Shown here piece after piece: positions 37,352 through 45,960 of a stretch of 64,000 nucleotides of DNA. Source of the stretch: Roseobacter sp. MH60115 (lineage in GTDB: Bacteria > Pseudomonadota > Alphaproteobacteria > Rhodobacterales > Rhodobacteraceae). The DNA lies in contig NZ_JADOBQ010000001.1 in NCBI RefSeq assembly GCF_015644665.1, positions 62,001-126,000 of the forward strand, given 5' to 3'. The notes below the pieces were generated by a model. It saw only the letters and a program-made list of their open reading frames with translations. It was not told where the DNA came from and did not search any database. The translations under genes were made by a program, and so were the position numbers. Each line of letters opens with the position of its first letter. Within the stretch, counting starts at the first letter, position 1.

Positions 37352-38913
37352 CCATCGCCAATCTGCTGCGCATTCTTGCGGCGATCATGCTGATCGTGGC
37401 TCTCAGTGGCTCCGTTCTTGCCTATTGGACCACGCAGCGGGCCGCGTTTTTTAACGAACGGATCAACCTGGCGCATGAATCCTACGAGGTTCATCTTCAG
37501 CTCAGCGGCAATACCTACCAGCTCTTCAAGCAATATGGCGATGCCATGCTGATCGGGGACCGCGACGAGGGGCGCGGAGAGGCAGAGCTGATCCGGTTGA
37601 TCCGGCAGAACATCCGCTCGATCCGCTACCTGATTGGTCAGGAGATCGATTTGGTCGGAGATGAGGAGGTCGAGGAACTGGAACTCCTCGCCCAGATTGA
37701 GCGTAAGATCGAAGACCTTATCGCGCGGTTTGAGGTCGTCCGCAAAGATACAGCGCTGGATCAGTTTGAACGCAATTGGACCGGTCTTTCGGTCATGTTG
37801 GATGATGAGATTGATCGTGAGTTCCACAAGATGATCAACGCAGCTCTCGACGAGGAACTGGAAGAGGTCGAAGCAACCCGCACAGCAGCGGCGCGCCATT
37901 TGCAACTGGCTAATTCGGTGGCCTTTTTTCTGGTGTTACTGGCGGTGAGTGTCTCCTCCGGTGCCCTTTGGATTTACACACGCCAGATCGTGCAGCCCAT
38001 GCGCCGTCTGATGCAGGGCGTAAGCGCTTTGGCGGAGGGCAAATTCTCGAAGCGCATCAATCTCAAAGGACGCACCGAAATTTCCGAGATCGGGGGCGTG
38101 ATGGACACGATGGCCGCCATGGTCGAAGCCCGCACGGAATCCCTGACCTCGCAGAATACCGAGTTGGAAGAAGCGGTGCGGAGCCGGACTGCTGAGCTGG
38201 AAAGCCTGCTCGAAAAATCCCGTCTCGCCGAAGAGACACGGCGACAGATGCTCGCCGATGTCAGCCACGAGCTACGCACGCCGCTGACCATTATTCAGGG
38301 TGAAAGCGATGTGGCGCTGCGTGGTGCGGACAAGACGGTTGAGGAATACCGTGAGGCGTTGCGGCGCACACGCGAAACCGCCAAGCACACGAACCTCTTG
38401 GTCAATGACCTGCTGTTCATTTCCCGCGAGGAATCCGGACAAACCCGGCTCAAACTGGAACGGATCGATCTCAAGCATTTGCTGTCCGAAACGATCGGTG
38501 TCTTTGGTCCGGACATTCCGATCATCACAGATCTGGACCGTGCCGAGATCTCGCTGGATGTCTCGCGCATTCGCCAGTGTGTTGCGGCAATGATCCAGAA
38601 CGCCCGGCGGTATGGCGGGCCGGAAATTGTCGTTCGTTTGCTGCGGACGTCGACGGGCTATCGCATCTGCGTGGAAGACAACGGACCAGGGCTGCCGGAT
38701 GATGAGAAAGAGCGCGCTTTCGAGCGTTTCTTTCGTGGGTCCAATGCCGCGGACCAATACGAAGACGGGGCGGGTCTTGGTCTGCCGGTGGTACGCTCCA
38801 TCGCCCGCGCCCATGGCGGAAACGCGCTTTTGCAGGACCGGGCAGGCGGCGGACTTTCGAGCATCATGGAACTGCCGGCGTCCACGCCCTTGCGGGTTGT
38901 CTCGCAATCCTGA
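37348..38913 (+). CDS. Membrane sensor histidine kinase (HAMP)
   Basis: 521 residues from the ATG at 37348. Two membrane helices (about 8-28 and 187-207) flank a periplasmic helical sensor loop of about 155 residues with a strongly acidic stretch (VGDEEVEELELLAQIERKIEDL). HAMP and a coiled coil follow, then HisKA with phosphoacceptor H307 in DVSHELRTPLTII and an intact HATPase (MIQNARRYGGP, EDNGPGLPD, GAGLGLPVV). It is an OmpR-type kinase. The ATG overlaps the stop of a tiny leader ORF. The OmpR-family regulator gene follows after 120 bases and is its probable partner. Confidence 0.92.
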   Translation: MTIANLLRILAAIMLIVALSGSVLAYWTTQRAAFFNERINLAHESYEVHLQLSGNTYQLFKQYGDAMLIGDRDEGRGEAELIRLIRQNIRSIRYLIGQEIDLVGDEEVEELELLAQIERKIEDLIARFEVVRKDTALDQFERNWTGLSVMLDDEIDREFHKMINAALDEELEEVEATRTAAARHLQLANSVAFFLVLLAVSVSSGALWIYTRQIVQPMRRLMQGVSALAEGKFSKRINLKGRTEISEIGGVMDTMAAMVEARTESLTSQNTELEEAVRSRTAELESLLEKSRLAEETRRQMLADVSHELRTPLTIIQGESDVALRGADKTVEEYREALRRTRETAKHTNLLVNDLLFISREESGQTRLKLERIDLKHLLSETIGVFGPDIPIITDLDRAEISLDVSRIRQCVAAMIQNARRYGGPEIVVRLLRTSTGYRICVEDNGPGLPDDEKERAFERFFRGSNAADQYEDGAGLGLPVVRSIARAHGGNALLQDRAGGGLSSIMELPASTPLRVVSQS

Positions 38914-39033
38914 AGGATTTTACCGACGCGCGCTGTCAGTGAATTTATTTGGGAATAACTCTCTGCCTGACCCGTTTGTCTTTTACTGGGCGAGAGCAAC
39001 GCGCCCGAAAGACAGCAAGAAGGCGCTCCAATT

Positions 39034-39705
39034 ATGAATATCCTGTTGATCGAAGATGAAATGCGGGTGGCTGATTTCGTTCGGCGTGGATTGAAAGCCG
39101 AAGGATGGGTTGTCGAACATGCGAGCGATGGCGAGTCCGGGTTGGAGATCATCCGGGACCGGGACTTCGACGTGATCATCCTCGACCTGATGTTGCCTGG
39201 CATTAGCGGCCAGCAGGTGTGCCAAAGGCTGCGGGCGCGGTTGATCAAGACGCCGGTGCTCATGCTCACGGCACTGGACAGCACGGATGAGCGCGTGGCA
39301 GGCCTGCGCCTTGGCGCTGACGACTATCTGCCCAAACCGTTTGACTTCGATGAGCTGATCGCGCGGGTGTCCGCGCTGCACCGTCGCGCCACCGGCTACG
39401 CCAGCGATGGTGACGAGGGCAAGCTGCAACATCAGGGATTGATTTACGACAGCGAGGCCATGGTGCTGACCGTGGATGGCATCGTGGTCGATCTCTCCGC
39501 GAAGGAACGGGAGTTGATCGCCATTTTGATGGCCAGCAAGAACAAGGCTCTCAGCCGGGAGCGTATTCTGAATTCCGTCTGGGGGACCCATGAAGATCCC
39601 ATGACCAATGTTGTCGATGTTTACATTGGTCGTCTGCGCAAGAAGCTTGGCCCGTATGGCCAGCTCATCGCGACGGTGCGCGGCGCGGGCTACCGGTTCG
39701 GATAA
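39034..39705 (+). CDS. OmpR/PhoB-family response regulator
   Basis: A 223-residue regulator with an N-terminal receiver (EDE acidic pocket, phosphoacceptor D51 in VIILDLMLPG, K in LPKPFDFDEL) and a C-terminal winged helix (ALSRERILNSVWG, then NVVDVYIGRLRKKL and ATVRGAGYRFG). It pairs with the kinase upstream. Target genes are not visible; the P-loop protein gene and the kinase itself are candidates. Confidence 0.94.
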   Translation: MNILLIEDEMRVADFVRRGLKAEGWVVEHASDGESGLEIIRDRDFDVIILDLMLPGISGQQVCQRLRARLIKTPVLMLTALDSTDERVAGLRLGADDYLPKPFDFDELIARVSALHRRATGYASDGDEGKLQHQGLIYDSEAMVLTVDGIVVDLSAKERELIAILMASKNKALSRERILNSVWGTHEDPMTNVVDVYIGRLRKKLGPYGQLIATVRGAGYRFG

Positions 39706-39826
39706 ACCGGCGTCCCGCGCTTTGAGCGGCCCCTTGCGGTGTCCCTCACATTTGTCCTTGAATGACTAACCGGGTGCCTGGCACACCGCGCCGCTCCATG
39801 AGGCGATTGTGTGTCCCAAGACGCAA

Positions 39827-39865
39827 AAGCGCGCGCCTTGAAGAGGGGGGGGCTTCAAGGCGCGC
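39827..39865 (-). terminator. Terminator of the leftward hydroxylase-hydrolase-ABC operon
   Basis: GCGCGCCTTGAAG (39831-39843) pairs perfectly with CTTCAAGGCGCGC (39853-39865), 13 pairs with a nine-base loop. On the minus strand the stem is followed by GCTTTTGCG, a short T-run, and it lies 13 bases after the ABC gene stop. Confidence 0.75.
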
Positions 39866-39877
39866 TGTCGCCGGGTG

Positions 39878-41527
39878 TCAGCTGTTGATGCCGAGGTTTA
39901 TCAACACGTCGTCCGGCGTACCCGTCTGCACGATGCGGCCGTCTTCCACGACCCACAGCGCGTCCATCATTTTTGCAATTTCCATGTTGTGGGTGATCAG
40001 AATTGTGGTCGCGTCACACCCCTGCACCAAGGCGCGCACCAATTTCGGCCCTTCGTGATCGAGGGCATCGTCGGGTTCATCCAGCAGCATGAGCCGTGGT
40101 TTGGAAAGTGCCGCACGGGTGAGCAGTACCCGGCGGATCTCGCCCGCAGAGAGGTTGCGCCCCCCTTCGGATACGGTGCCGTCCAGCCCGCCCAGACGCG
40201 TGATGATATGATCGAGCCCGAAGGCCTTTGCCTGCCGCAGAATATCCTTGTCCTGGGGGCGACCCTGCACCCCCATGGTGAGCGCCCGGCGCAGCGAGCC
40301 CTTGAAGATCGGAGACCTTGTGCCAATCAGGGCGATCATCTGGCGGCGTTCCCGGGTGTTCAGGGCCGCAGGTGAGATATCCCCGAGCATCACGGTCCCG
40401 GAACCTGGGTGCTCGAGCCCCGCAGCCAGGCTGAGCAACGTGGATTTGCCGGCACCATTTGCACCGATCACCCCGATCCTTTGCCCTGGCAATGCGGTCA
40501 CGTTTATGTCTGATAGCGCTCCCGCAGAGACGTCGGAAAAGATCAGGCAGGGCGGCGCATCCGGCAGGCTCGCATCCGTCGATCTGTCGATCTCCAGCTT
40601 TGGCATCGTCAGCAGTTTGAGGCACTTCTCCCGTGCGTTCTGCCAGGCCCGGTGCCGGTCCCAGACGCCCGCGAGGTCCCGCATGGGCTGGATCATCAGC
40701 CCAACGGCGGCAAGGCACCCGGCGGCTTCCGCGGCGGGCAACCCCCGGTGCAGGGCCACGCCAAAGACGCTCGCCGCTGCGATGCCCGAAACGATGTCCG
40801 GAATTGCCCGCAGCAGTGCTGCGCCTTTCGCGCGCTCCAGCGCGGCGTCCACCAGTTTCTCCGTCTTGATCTCGATCTGCCGGGTTTCGGTGCGGATCCG
40901 CCCCAGCAAGCGCAATTCAGGGGCATGCGGAATACGCTCGCTCATATCTGCGGCCAGCCGCGCGCGTCTTGCGCGCAGACGCTTGTGCGCAGGCCCGAGC
41001 CTTGGCCCCAGAACAGCGGAGACCAGTAATCCCACGGCAATCGGCACCGTGGCCGCCAATCCAATCTCGACATTCATGTAAAAGAGAACCCCGGCTGCGA
41101 CAGGCAGAACGATCAGGGCCGAGATCAGCCGGGCCAATCCCATGCTGATCCAGGCCCGCACAGCCGTCAGATCGCCTACGAACCTCAGCGCCAGTGACCC
41201 ATTGCGGCGGGCTGCGACATCGCGGGCCGATACCCGCGCCATGTGCTTGAAGAGTTTGATGCGCAGAGAAGCCGCATAGTGCTGGCCGACTTTCTCAGCG
41301 GTCAGTCGCTCGCGAAATCTGAAAAACCCGATTGCAAGACCGCTGAGGGCGACGCAGGCCAGCGCCAGAAGAGGCAATGCCGTGGAAGTGTCGCGGAATG
41401 CGGCAAAGACATCCCGCGTGGCAAAGGCGGCAATGCCTGTCGCCGTGGCCTGACCCAGGGCCAGACAGGTGAGCAGCAGGATACTGCGCCCGCGTCTTTC
41501 GCCCATGATTTTCGGCAGGGTGCTCAT
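39878..41527 (-). CDS. ABC exporter half-transporter (fused membrane and ATPase domains)
   Basis: A 549-residue type I exporter subunit. An N-terminal six-helix membrane domain (about residues 15-290) is followed by an ATPase with Walker A GANGAGKSTL, signature LSAGEIRRV, Walker B LMLLDEPDD and the H-loop ITHN. It resembles CydC/D-like or peptide exporters and probably works as a homodimer because there is no second half-transporter beside it. Its start overlaps the stop of the upstream hydrolase by four bases. It is the last gene of an operon with an Asp/Asn hydroxylase, so it may export the product of the two enzymes. Confidence 0.88.
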   Translation of the reverse strand: MSTLPKIMGERRGRSILLLTCLALGQATATGIAAFATRDVFAAFRDTSTALPLLALACVALSGLAIGFFRFRERLTAEKVGQHYAASLRIKLFKHMARVSARDVAARRNGSLALRFVGDLTAVRAWISMGLARLISALIVLPVAAGVLFYMNVEIGLAATVPIAVGLLVSAVLGPRLGPAHKRLRARRARLAADMSERIPHAPELRLLGRIRTETRQIEIKTEKLVDAALERAKGAALLRAIPDIVSGIAAASVFGVALHRGLPAAEAAGCLAAVGLMIQPMRDLAGVWDRHRAWQNAREKCLKLLTMPKLEIDRSTDASLPDAPPCLIFSDVSAGALSDINVTALPGQRIGVIGANGAGKSTLLSLAAGLEHPGSGTVMLGDISPAALNTRERRQMIALIGTRSPIFKGSLRRALTMGVQGRPQDKDILRQAKAFGLDHIITRLGGLDGTVSEGGRNLSAGEIRRVLLTRAALSKPRLMLLDEPDDALDHEGPKLVRALVQGCDATTILITHNMEIAKMMDALWVVEDGRIVQTGTPDDVLINLGINS

Positions 41528-42453
41528 CGCGTGGCCTCCATCTGTTGAAGGGGCGTGGCTGCACGCCTGGCTTGGCAGGCCATCTGTTGCCGTGCGCTAC
41601 ATGTGCCCCGGCACAGGGCCGCGGGCTGAAGGTGCGTCGGGGCATCAGGGATCACGATGCGGTCGAGCCCGCCTTTGGTCACGCAGGTCTCGAAGTCATG
41701 TCCGCATCCCTCCAACACATGCAGCGTGATCTTGGGCGCGATCCTCATCTCCGCCGCGACGGTGCGGATCGCCTCCGTCCATTTTCGGGCGCGGTCGAGA
41801 CGGGTCAAACCCTGTTGCGCGTCGATTGCGGCACCGCTGCGGGTGTTCTTGTCCCGCAGACAGTCGTTTTCCCCCACACTCACGCGCATGGGCAGAGCAA
41901 GAAACCTGTCAAGATTTGCAATCATGCGGTAGCTCCATGCGTCCGCATGATTGGGGCGTGGCCAGAGACCGTAGGGATAGGTGGCGTTGTCCGGGAAGGT
42001 GTACCATCCCGGCGAGGCAGTGCTGAGATGCGAGACGCGGTCGGGATGCAACATGGCAAACCGGTGCGCGAATTGCGCGCCGCCTGAAAAGCCAAAAAGA
42101 TCGAGTTGCTCCGCTGTTACAGTGCCCTCGCGTCTCAGTGCAAGCATCAGGTCCAACAAGGCCAGGTCGGCGCGTCCACAAAGGAACGTCTGCTGATACC
42201 CAAGCCAGCTGGTTTTGTCGAAAATCGGGGCAATCACCACTTGACCCACGGCCGCAGCCCGCTCTGCAAAGAGCGCGGCCTGAAGCCTGGCACCGCGCCG
42301 GATGCCATGCACCGCGATGAGCGGAGGGACATCCGGCGCGATTTTGTGGGGGAGCGCCATCCAGCAATCCAATGCGCCCACGCCTTTCCCGGACCGAAAA
42401 ACCAATCGGTGGGACGGGGTTTTGGGGGTAAGAGTGTTCAAATCGATGCACAT
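41524..42453 (-). CDS. Alpha/beta-hydrolase fold protein
   Basis: A 309-residue hydrolase-fold protein from the ATG at 42453 (MCIDLNTLTPKTP). The oxyanion segment is IAVHGIRRGARLQ, the nucleophile elbow is GFSGGAQ with S123, and a late HDFE (GCGHDFETC) supplies the histidine of the triad. The family includes esterases, peptidases and thioesterases; no substrate can be named. There is no signal peptide, so it is cytoplasmic. It sits 25 bases after the beta-hydroxylase gene and overlaps the exporter gene, forming a tightly coupled operon. Confidence 0.82.
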   Translation of the reverse strand: MCIDLNTLTPKTPSHRLVFRSGKGVGALDCWMALPHKIAPDVPPLIAVHGIRRGARLQAALFAERAAAVGQVVIAPIFDKTSWLGYQQTFLCGRADLALLDLMLALRREGTVTAEQLDLFGFSGGAQFAHRFAMLHPDRVSHLSTASPGWYTFPDNATYPYGLWPRPNHADAWSYRMIANLDRFLALPMRVSVGENDCLRDKNTRSGAAIDAQQGLTRLDRARKWTEAIRTVAAEMRIAPKITLHVLEGCGHDFETCVTKGGLDRIVIPDAPTHLQPAALCRGTCSARQQMACQARRAATPLQQMEATR

Positions 42454-42478
42454 GGTGACGCTCCCATTTTCTGGTGGT

Positions 42479-43051
42479 TCAGGCGGCCGTGCCCAGGACT
42501 TCCTCGGCAAGGTGACGGGGCAACATGTCAAAGATCATGTGGATACGGTCCTGATCCCCGTCGTTGTTGGCTTCGTGCATCTGATCGTTATCGAACCACC
42601 AGAGCTCACCCTGCTGCATGCGTACTTCCTCGTCGCCGGCCTTCATCCAGGACCCAAGCGTTGATTTCAGCACGAAATGGTAGCGGTTGCGGACGCGGTA
42701 ATACTGCCCGCGGTCGATGTGTGGATAGACACGTTTCCCTGCAGGCAGGCAGACGATTTTTCCGCGGCCGAGGATGCTGTCTTGCTCTTGTGCGAAGTCC
42801 TCCAGAAACGCGCGTGCCAGCGGGTAGTTCTGTGATCCGGTGGTCCATCTGCTTTCATGCACATCGCGCCGTTTGCGATCACCGATGGCCGATTTGCGCA
42901 AACCGCGTAGCGGGATAGCCTTGGCCTCGCGCTGGACCGCGATCTTGTCCTGCCGGCCGGTGAAGGCGTCCCAGGCATTTGCGACGCCGTTGATCTCGTT
43001 AAGAAACGGGGTCGGGTCAATCTCGGATTTGAGCCGTTTGAAGTATTGCAT
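42479..43051 (-). CDS. Aspartyl/asparaginyl beta-hydroxylase-domain protein (Fe(II)/2-oxoglutarate)
   Basis: A 190-residue cupin-fold dioxygenase. The iron ligands are visible as H111-I-D113 in YPHIDRGQYYR and a distal His at H159 (MHEANN) or H171 (RIHMIFD); the RYHFVL segment and the basic residues nearby fit 2-oxoglutarate binding. Family members hydroxylate Asp/Asn side chains in proteins, peptides or siderophore precursors. It is the first gene of a three-gene operon with a hydrolase and an ABC exporter. A GAGAGG site precedes the ATG. A peptide or amino-acid-derived product is my inference; no precursor gene was found. Confidence 0.85.
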   Translation of the reverse strand: MQYFKRLKSEIDPTPFLNEINGVANAWDAFTGRQDKIAVQREAKAIPLRGLRKSAIGDRKRRDVHESRWTTGSQNYPLARAFLEDFAQEQDSILGRGKIVCLPAGKRVYPHIDRGQYYRVRNRYHFVLKSTLGSWMKAGDEEVRMQQGELWWFDNDQMHEANNDGDQDRIHMIFDMLPRHLAEEVLGTAA

Positions 43052-43522
43052 TTCATGTCCTCTCTGGGGTCGATTGTCTGGTCAGGTTCACGTTCGCACC
43101 CGCTTGTTGACCCGAAGGCTGTTAGGCGGGTATGTGTCGAGGATGAGAGGCTTGACCTGTATTTTCAATCAAGATATTGATTTTAATAATAAATTTATGA
43201 ACGCTTAACTGCGAGTTCATCGAATTTTCATCTGACTTTCAGGACAGGCGTGTTTCAGGTGTTGATTGCAGTTTTGGGCTTTCCGGCGTGGCTGCTTGCG
43301 CGAATCGATTGCTATGATTCCTGCGGGCACGGAGGGCGCCACAGGGTGTTCAAGTGACCGGGGTCCATTCTATTTGGGCTTGGTCGGAAAGCCGTTGAGA
43401 AGGGGTGGGGTGGACGACGCCAGGTTTTCCTCAAATATCGTGCGGGCGCGAATGCAACGCTCTCGCGTCCGATGGCGTGACGAAAACGCTCTGGGAAAAG
43501 TCAGGGTGGATTTGAAGGCGGA
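43052..43522. promoter_or_regulatory. Gap upstream of the hydroxylase operon, with AT-rich operator-like palindromes
   Basis: 471 bases with no supportable gene on either strand. The AT-rich core holds AATCAAGATATTGATT (43167-43182, six-base arms around GATA) and ATAAATTTAT (43189-43198, perfect palindrome). Both are placed as promoter elements for the leftward hydroxylase gene, about 115-145 bases before its start. Small minus-strand frames here end after 4-12 codons and do not look like a peptide precursor. Confidence 0.5.
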
Positions 43523-44713
43523 TCAGGTCAGCCCGGCATTTGATTTCAGCAGGAATTGCGACCAGATCGGCCCGCATGCCGCGCCGATTTCGCGCGCTTT
43601 GTGCCCGATCTCGCCCGCTTCGATCTGAGGCGGAATAAGCCCGCGCGTGTCCTGATTTGCAATGTAGCGCCGGGTCCGTTCGACCAGTGTGCGCTTGACG
43701 TCCGCAGGTAGGCCGCCGTCGATGAGAATGGCTTCGAAATCGATCACGGCGCAGGTCGAGAGTGCAGCCTTGGCAAGCTCCTGCGCGGTCTGCCTGATCC
43801 AGGGTTCGACATAGCGTTCGTAGGGGCTCCAGTCGCCGCTGGTCCACAGGGCGCTGGGGTCCAGCCCCACCTCCGCCAGCCGCGCCTCTAGCAAGTGGAT
43901 CGAGGCGATGTCGATCAATTGGCGGCTTTCCCCATTCGGGCCGACACTGCGCAAGGACCCCAGCGCACCTGCGTTGCCCTGATGACCTTCGAACACCGAG
44001 TGATCCAGCACGACACCGCCGCCCACAAAGGCTCCGACGAAGAAATAGGCGTAGTCGCGGAACTCCTTGCCCCGTCCGTAGACATGTTCAGCACGGCAGG
44101 CGGCGGTTGCGTCATTGACGATATGAACCGGTAGATCCGAGAATTCGGCGACTTCCTCGCGAAAGTTGACATCCTGCCACAGCGCGAACTCTTCTGCGCT
44201 GGCGCCCACCATCTCGTGCCAGTTCCACAGCTCGAATGGGGCGGCAATCCCAATGCCGCAAATCCTGTCCTGAAGCTTCTGCGGTAAAACACCAACCAGG
44301 TCAGCGCAGCCGTCGCTGAGAAATGCGAAGATTTCATGCGGCAGGGGGTATTGAAACCCGATGCTGCGTTCGGCGCGCACGACGCCGGTGAAATCCATCA
44401 GTATGATCTTGGCATTGCGTCGTCCGATCGTGACCCCGATCGAAAACACGCCATCGGGCGCCAATTTCATCGGAACCGAGGGCTTTCCGACCTTACCACG
44501 TACCGGCTTGCCGCGCTGGAGCAGGCCATCTTTTTCAAGCTTGCGCAGGATGACAGAAACGGTCTGCGGGGATAGACCGGCAAGCCGCGCGAGATCGCTG
44601 CCGGGCAGGGGGCCGTTGCGCTGCAGCATCGACAGAAGCAGACGTTCATTGTGGTTTCGCAACCCGCTTTGGTTCACGCCACCACTGAGAGTTCTGATCT
44701 TGGACCCATCCAT
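43523..44713 (-). CDS. ROK-family transcriptional repressor
   Basis: About 396 residues from the ATG at 44713; a TTG seven codons upstream is an alternative. An N-terminal winged helix (GSDLARLAGLSPQTVSVILRKLEKDGLL) is fused to a ROK sugar-kinase-like domain (SIGVTIGRRNAKIILMDFTG, FVGAFVGGGVVLD, GALGS). The zinc motif usual in ROK proteins (GHxx...CxCGxxGC...) is not evident; the corresponding region reads GNAGALGSLRSVG, so it may be zinc-free. It is divergent from the FrcBCA-like importer and probably represses it until the sugar is bound. Confidence 0.87.
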   Translation of the reverse strand: MDGSKIRTLSGGVNQSGLRNHNERLLLSMLQRNGPLPGSDLARLAGLSPQTVSVILRKLEKDGLLQRGKPVRGKVGKPSVPMKLAPDGVFSIGVTIGRRNAKIILMDFTGVVRAERSIGFQYPLPHEIFAFLSDGCADLVGVLPQKLQDRICGIGIAAPFELWNWHEMVGASAEEFALWQDVNFREEVAEFSDLPVHIVNDATAACRAEHVYGRGKEFRDYAYFFVGAFVGGGVVLDHSVFEGHQGNAGALGSLRSVGPNGESRQLIDIASIHLLEARLAEVGLDPSALWTSGDWSPYERYVEPWIRQTAQELAKAALSTCAVIDFEAILIDGGLPADVKRTLVERTRRYIANQDTRGLIPPQIEAGEIGHKAREIGAACGPIWSQFLLKSNAGLT

Positions 44714-44863
44714 AGATACAGGCCTTAAACGCAAAGTTACGCCTCAAGGATACGTCGCGGTCGATTAATAAATCAAGTTTATTTATTTATTGACGCTGTT
44801 CTGAGAATCGGTTTTGTTAAAAATTGGTTCCGCTTAATTGGATCTATCGTCTGGGAGGACATC
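44714..44863. promoter_or_regulatory. Divergent ROK / sugar-importer promoter with AT-rich operator
   Basis: AATAAA-TCAAG-TTTATT at 44767-44783 is an AT-rich inverted repeat of the NagC/Mlc style. A GGGAGGA ribosome site precedes the receptor gene. Binding of the ROK protein here would control both directions. Confidence 0.6.
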
Positions 44864-45883
44864 ATGAAAAAACTACTCGCAACAACTGCTGTCGCCATGA
44901 CCGCGCTGTCCGGCGCGGCATTTGCAGATGGTCATGCCGTGACCGCGTGCCTGATCACAAAGACAGACACCAACCCATTCTTTGTCAAAATGAAGGAAGG
45001 TGCCGAAGCCAAGGCGGCAGAGCTGGGCATGACGCTCAAATCCTTTGCCGGTAAAGTCGACGGTGACCACGAAACGCAGGTCGCTGCGATCGAGACATGC
45101 ATTGCCGACGGCGCAAAAGGCATCTTGCTGACGGCGTCTGACACCTCCTCCATCGTTTCTTCCGTGCAGCAGGCGCGGGATGCTGGTCTGGTTGTCATTG
45201 CGCTCGACACGCCCCTCTCTCCGATTGATGCAGCGGATGCAACGTTTGCCACGGATAACTTTTTGGCGGGCGAGTTGATCGGCAAATGGGCCGCTGCCAA
45301 GCTTGGCGATGAGGCCGCAAATGCAAAGATCGGGATGCTTGATCTTGCGGTATCGCAGCCAACCGTTGGCGTGTTGCGGGATCAGGGGTTCCTGCAGGGT
45401 TTCGGCATTGACATAGGCGACCCGAACAAATGGGGTGACGAGACTGACCCCCGGATTGTCGGCAACGATGTCACGGCGGGGAATGAAGAGGGCGGCCGCA
45501 AGGCGATGGAAAACCTTTTGGCGAAGGACCCGGAAATCAATGTCGTCTACACCATCAACGAGCCTGCCGCGGCGGGGGCCTATGAGGCGCTCAAATCCAT
45601 CGGTCGTGAAAACGACGTGCTGATCGTTTCCGTCGATGGCGGCTGCCCCGGCGTGGCCAACATCAAAGACGGTGTGATCGGTGCGACATCCCAGCAGTAC
45701 CCGCTGCTGATGGCCTCCAAGGGCGTTGAAGCCATCGCGGCCTGGGCGAAAGACGGCACGAAGCCTGCTCTGACACCGGGCAAGGACTTCTTTGACACGG
45801 GCGTTGCCCTGGTCACTGACGAGCCTGTGGACGGCGTCGAAAGCATCGACACAACCGAAGGCACAAATCTCTGCTGGGGCTGA
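44864..45883 (+). CDS. frcB: Sugar ABC transporter receptor (FrcB-like)
   Basis: A 339-residue periplasmic-binding protein type 1 with a signal peptide ending [30 protein letters not shown] opens a RbsB/FrcB-type fold, with [21 protein letters not shown] and [19 protein letters not shown] following. Together with the permease and ATPase downstream it resembles the fructose importer FrcBCA of rhizobia, which carries fructose, mannose and ribose. The exact sugar is an inference. A terminator-like hairpin follows the stop codon. Confidence 0.82.
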   Translation: MKKLLATTAVAMTALSGAAFADGHAVTACLITKTDTNPFFVKMKEGAEAKAAELGMTLKSFAGKVDGDHETQVAAIETCIADGAKGILLTASDTSSIVSSVQQARDAGLVVIALDTPLSPIDAADATFATDNFLAGELIGKWAAAKLGDEAANAKIGMLDLAVSQPTVGVLRDQGFLQGFGIDIGDPNKWGDETDPRIVGNDVTAGNEEGGRKAMENLLAKDPEINVVYTINEPAAAGAYEALKSIGRENDVLIVSVDGGCPGVANIKDGVIGATSQQYPLLMASKGVEAIAAWAKDGTKPALTPGKDFFDTGVALVTDEPVDGVESIDTTEGTNLCWG

Positions 45884-45915
45884 CGCCGAGCGGCTTAGAT
45901 GTCTAGACTAGGAAG

Positions 45916-45941
45916 AGGGGCGGCTTGGCGCGCCCCTTTTT
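45916..45941 (+). terminator. Terminator-like hairpin between receptor and permease genes
   Basis: AGGGGCG (45916-45922) pairs with CGCCCCT (45931-45937) and is followed by a run of Ts (TTTTT). It is probably a partial terminator that lowers permease and ATPase expression relative to the receptor. Confidence 0.75.
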
Positions 45942-45960
45942 ACCAAGGGAGAGGGAAGAA

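Noticed and set aside
43052-43522. A RiPP precursor gene upstream of the hydroxylase
   Set aside because: All short minus-strand frames with starts end within about 12 codons and lack a leader/core pattern; the plus-strand frame from 43266 overlaps the ROK gene.
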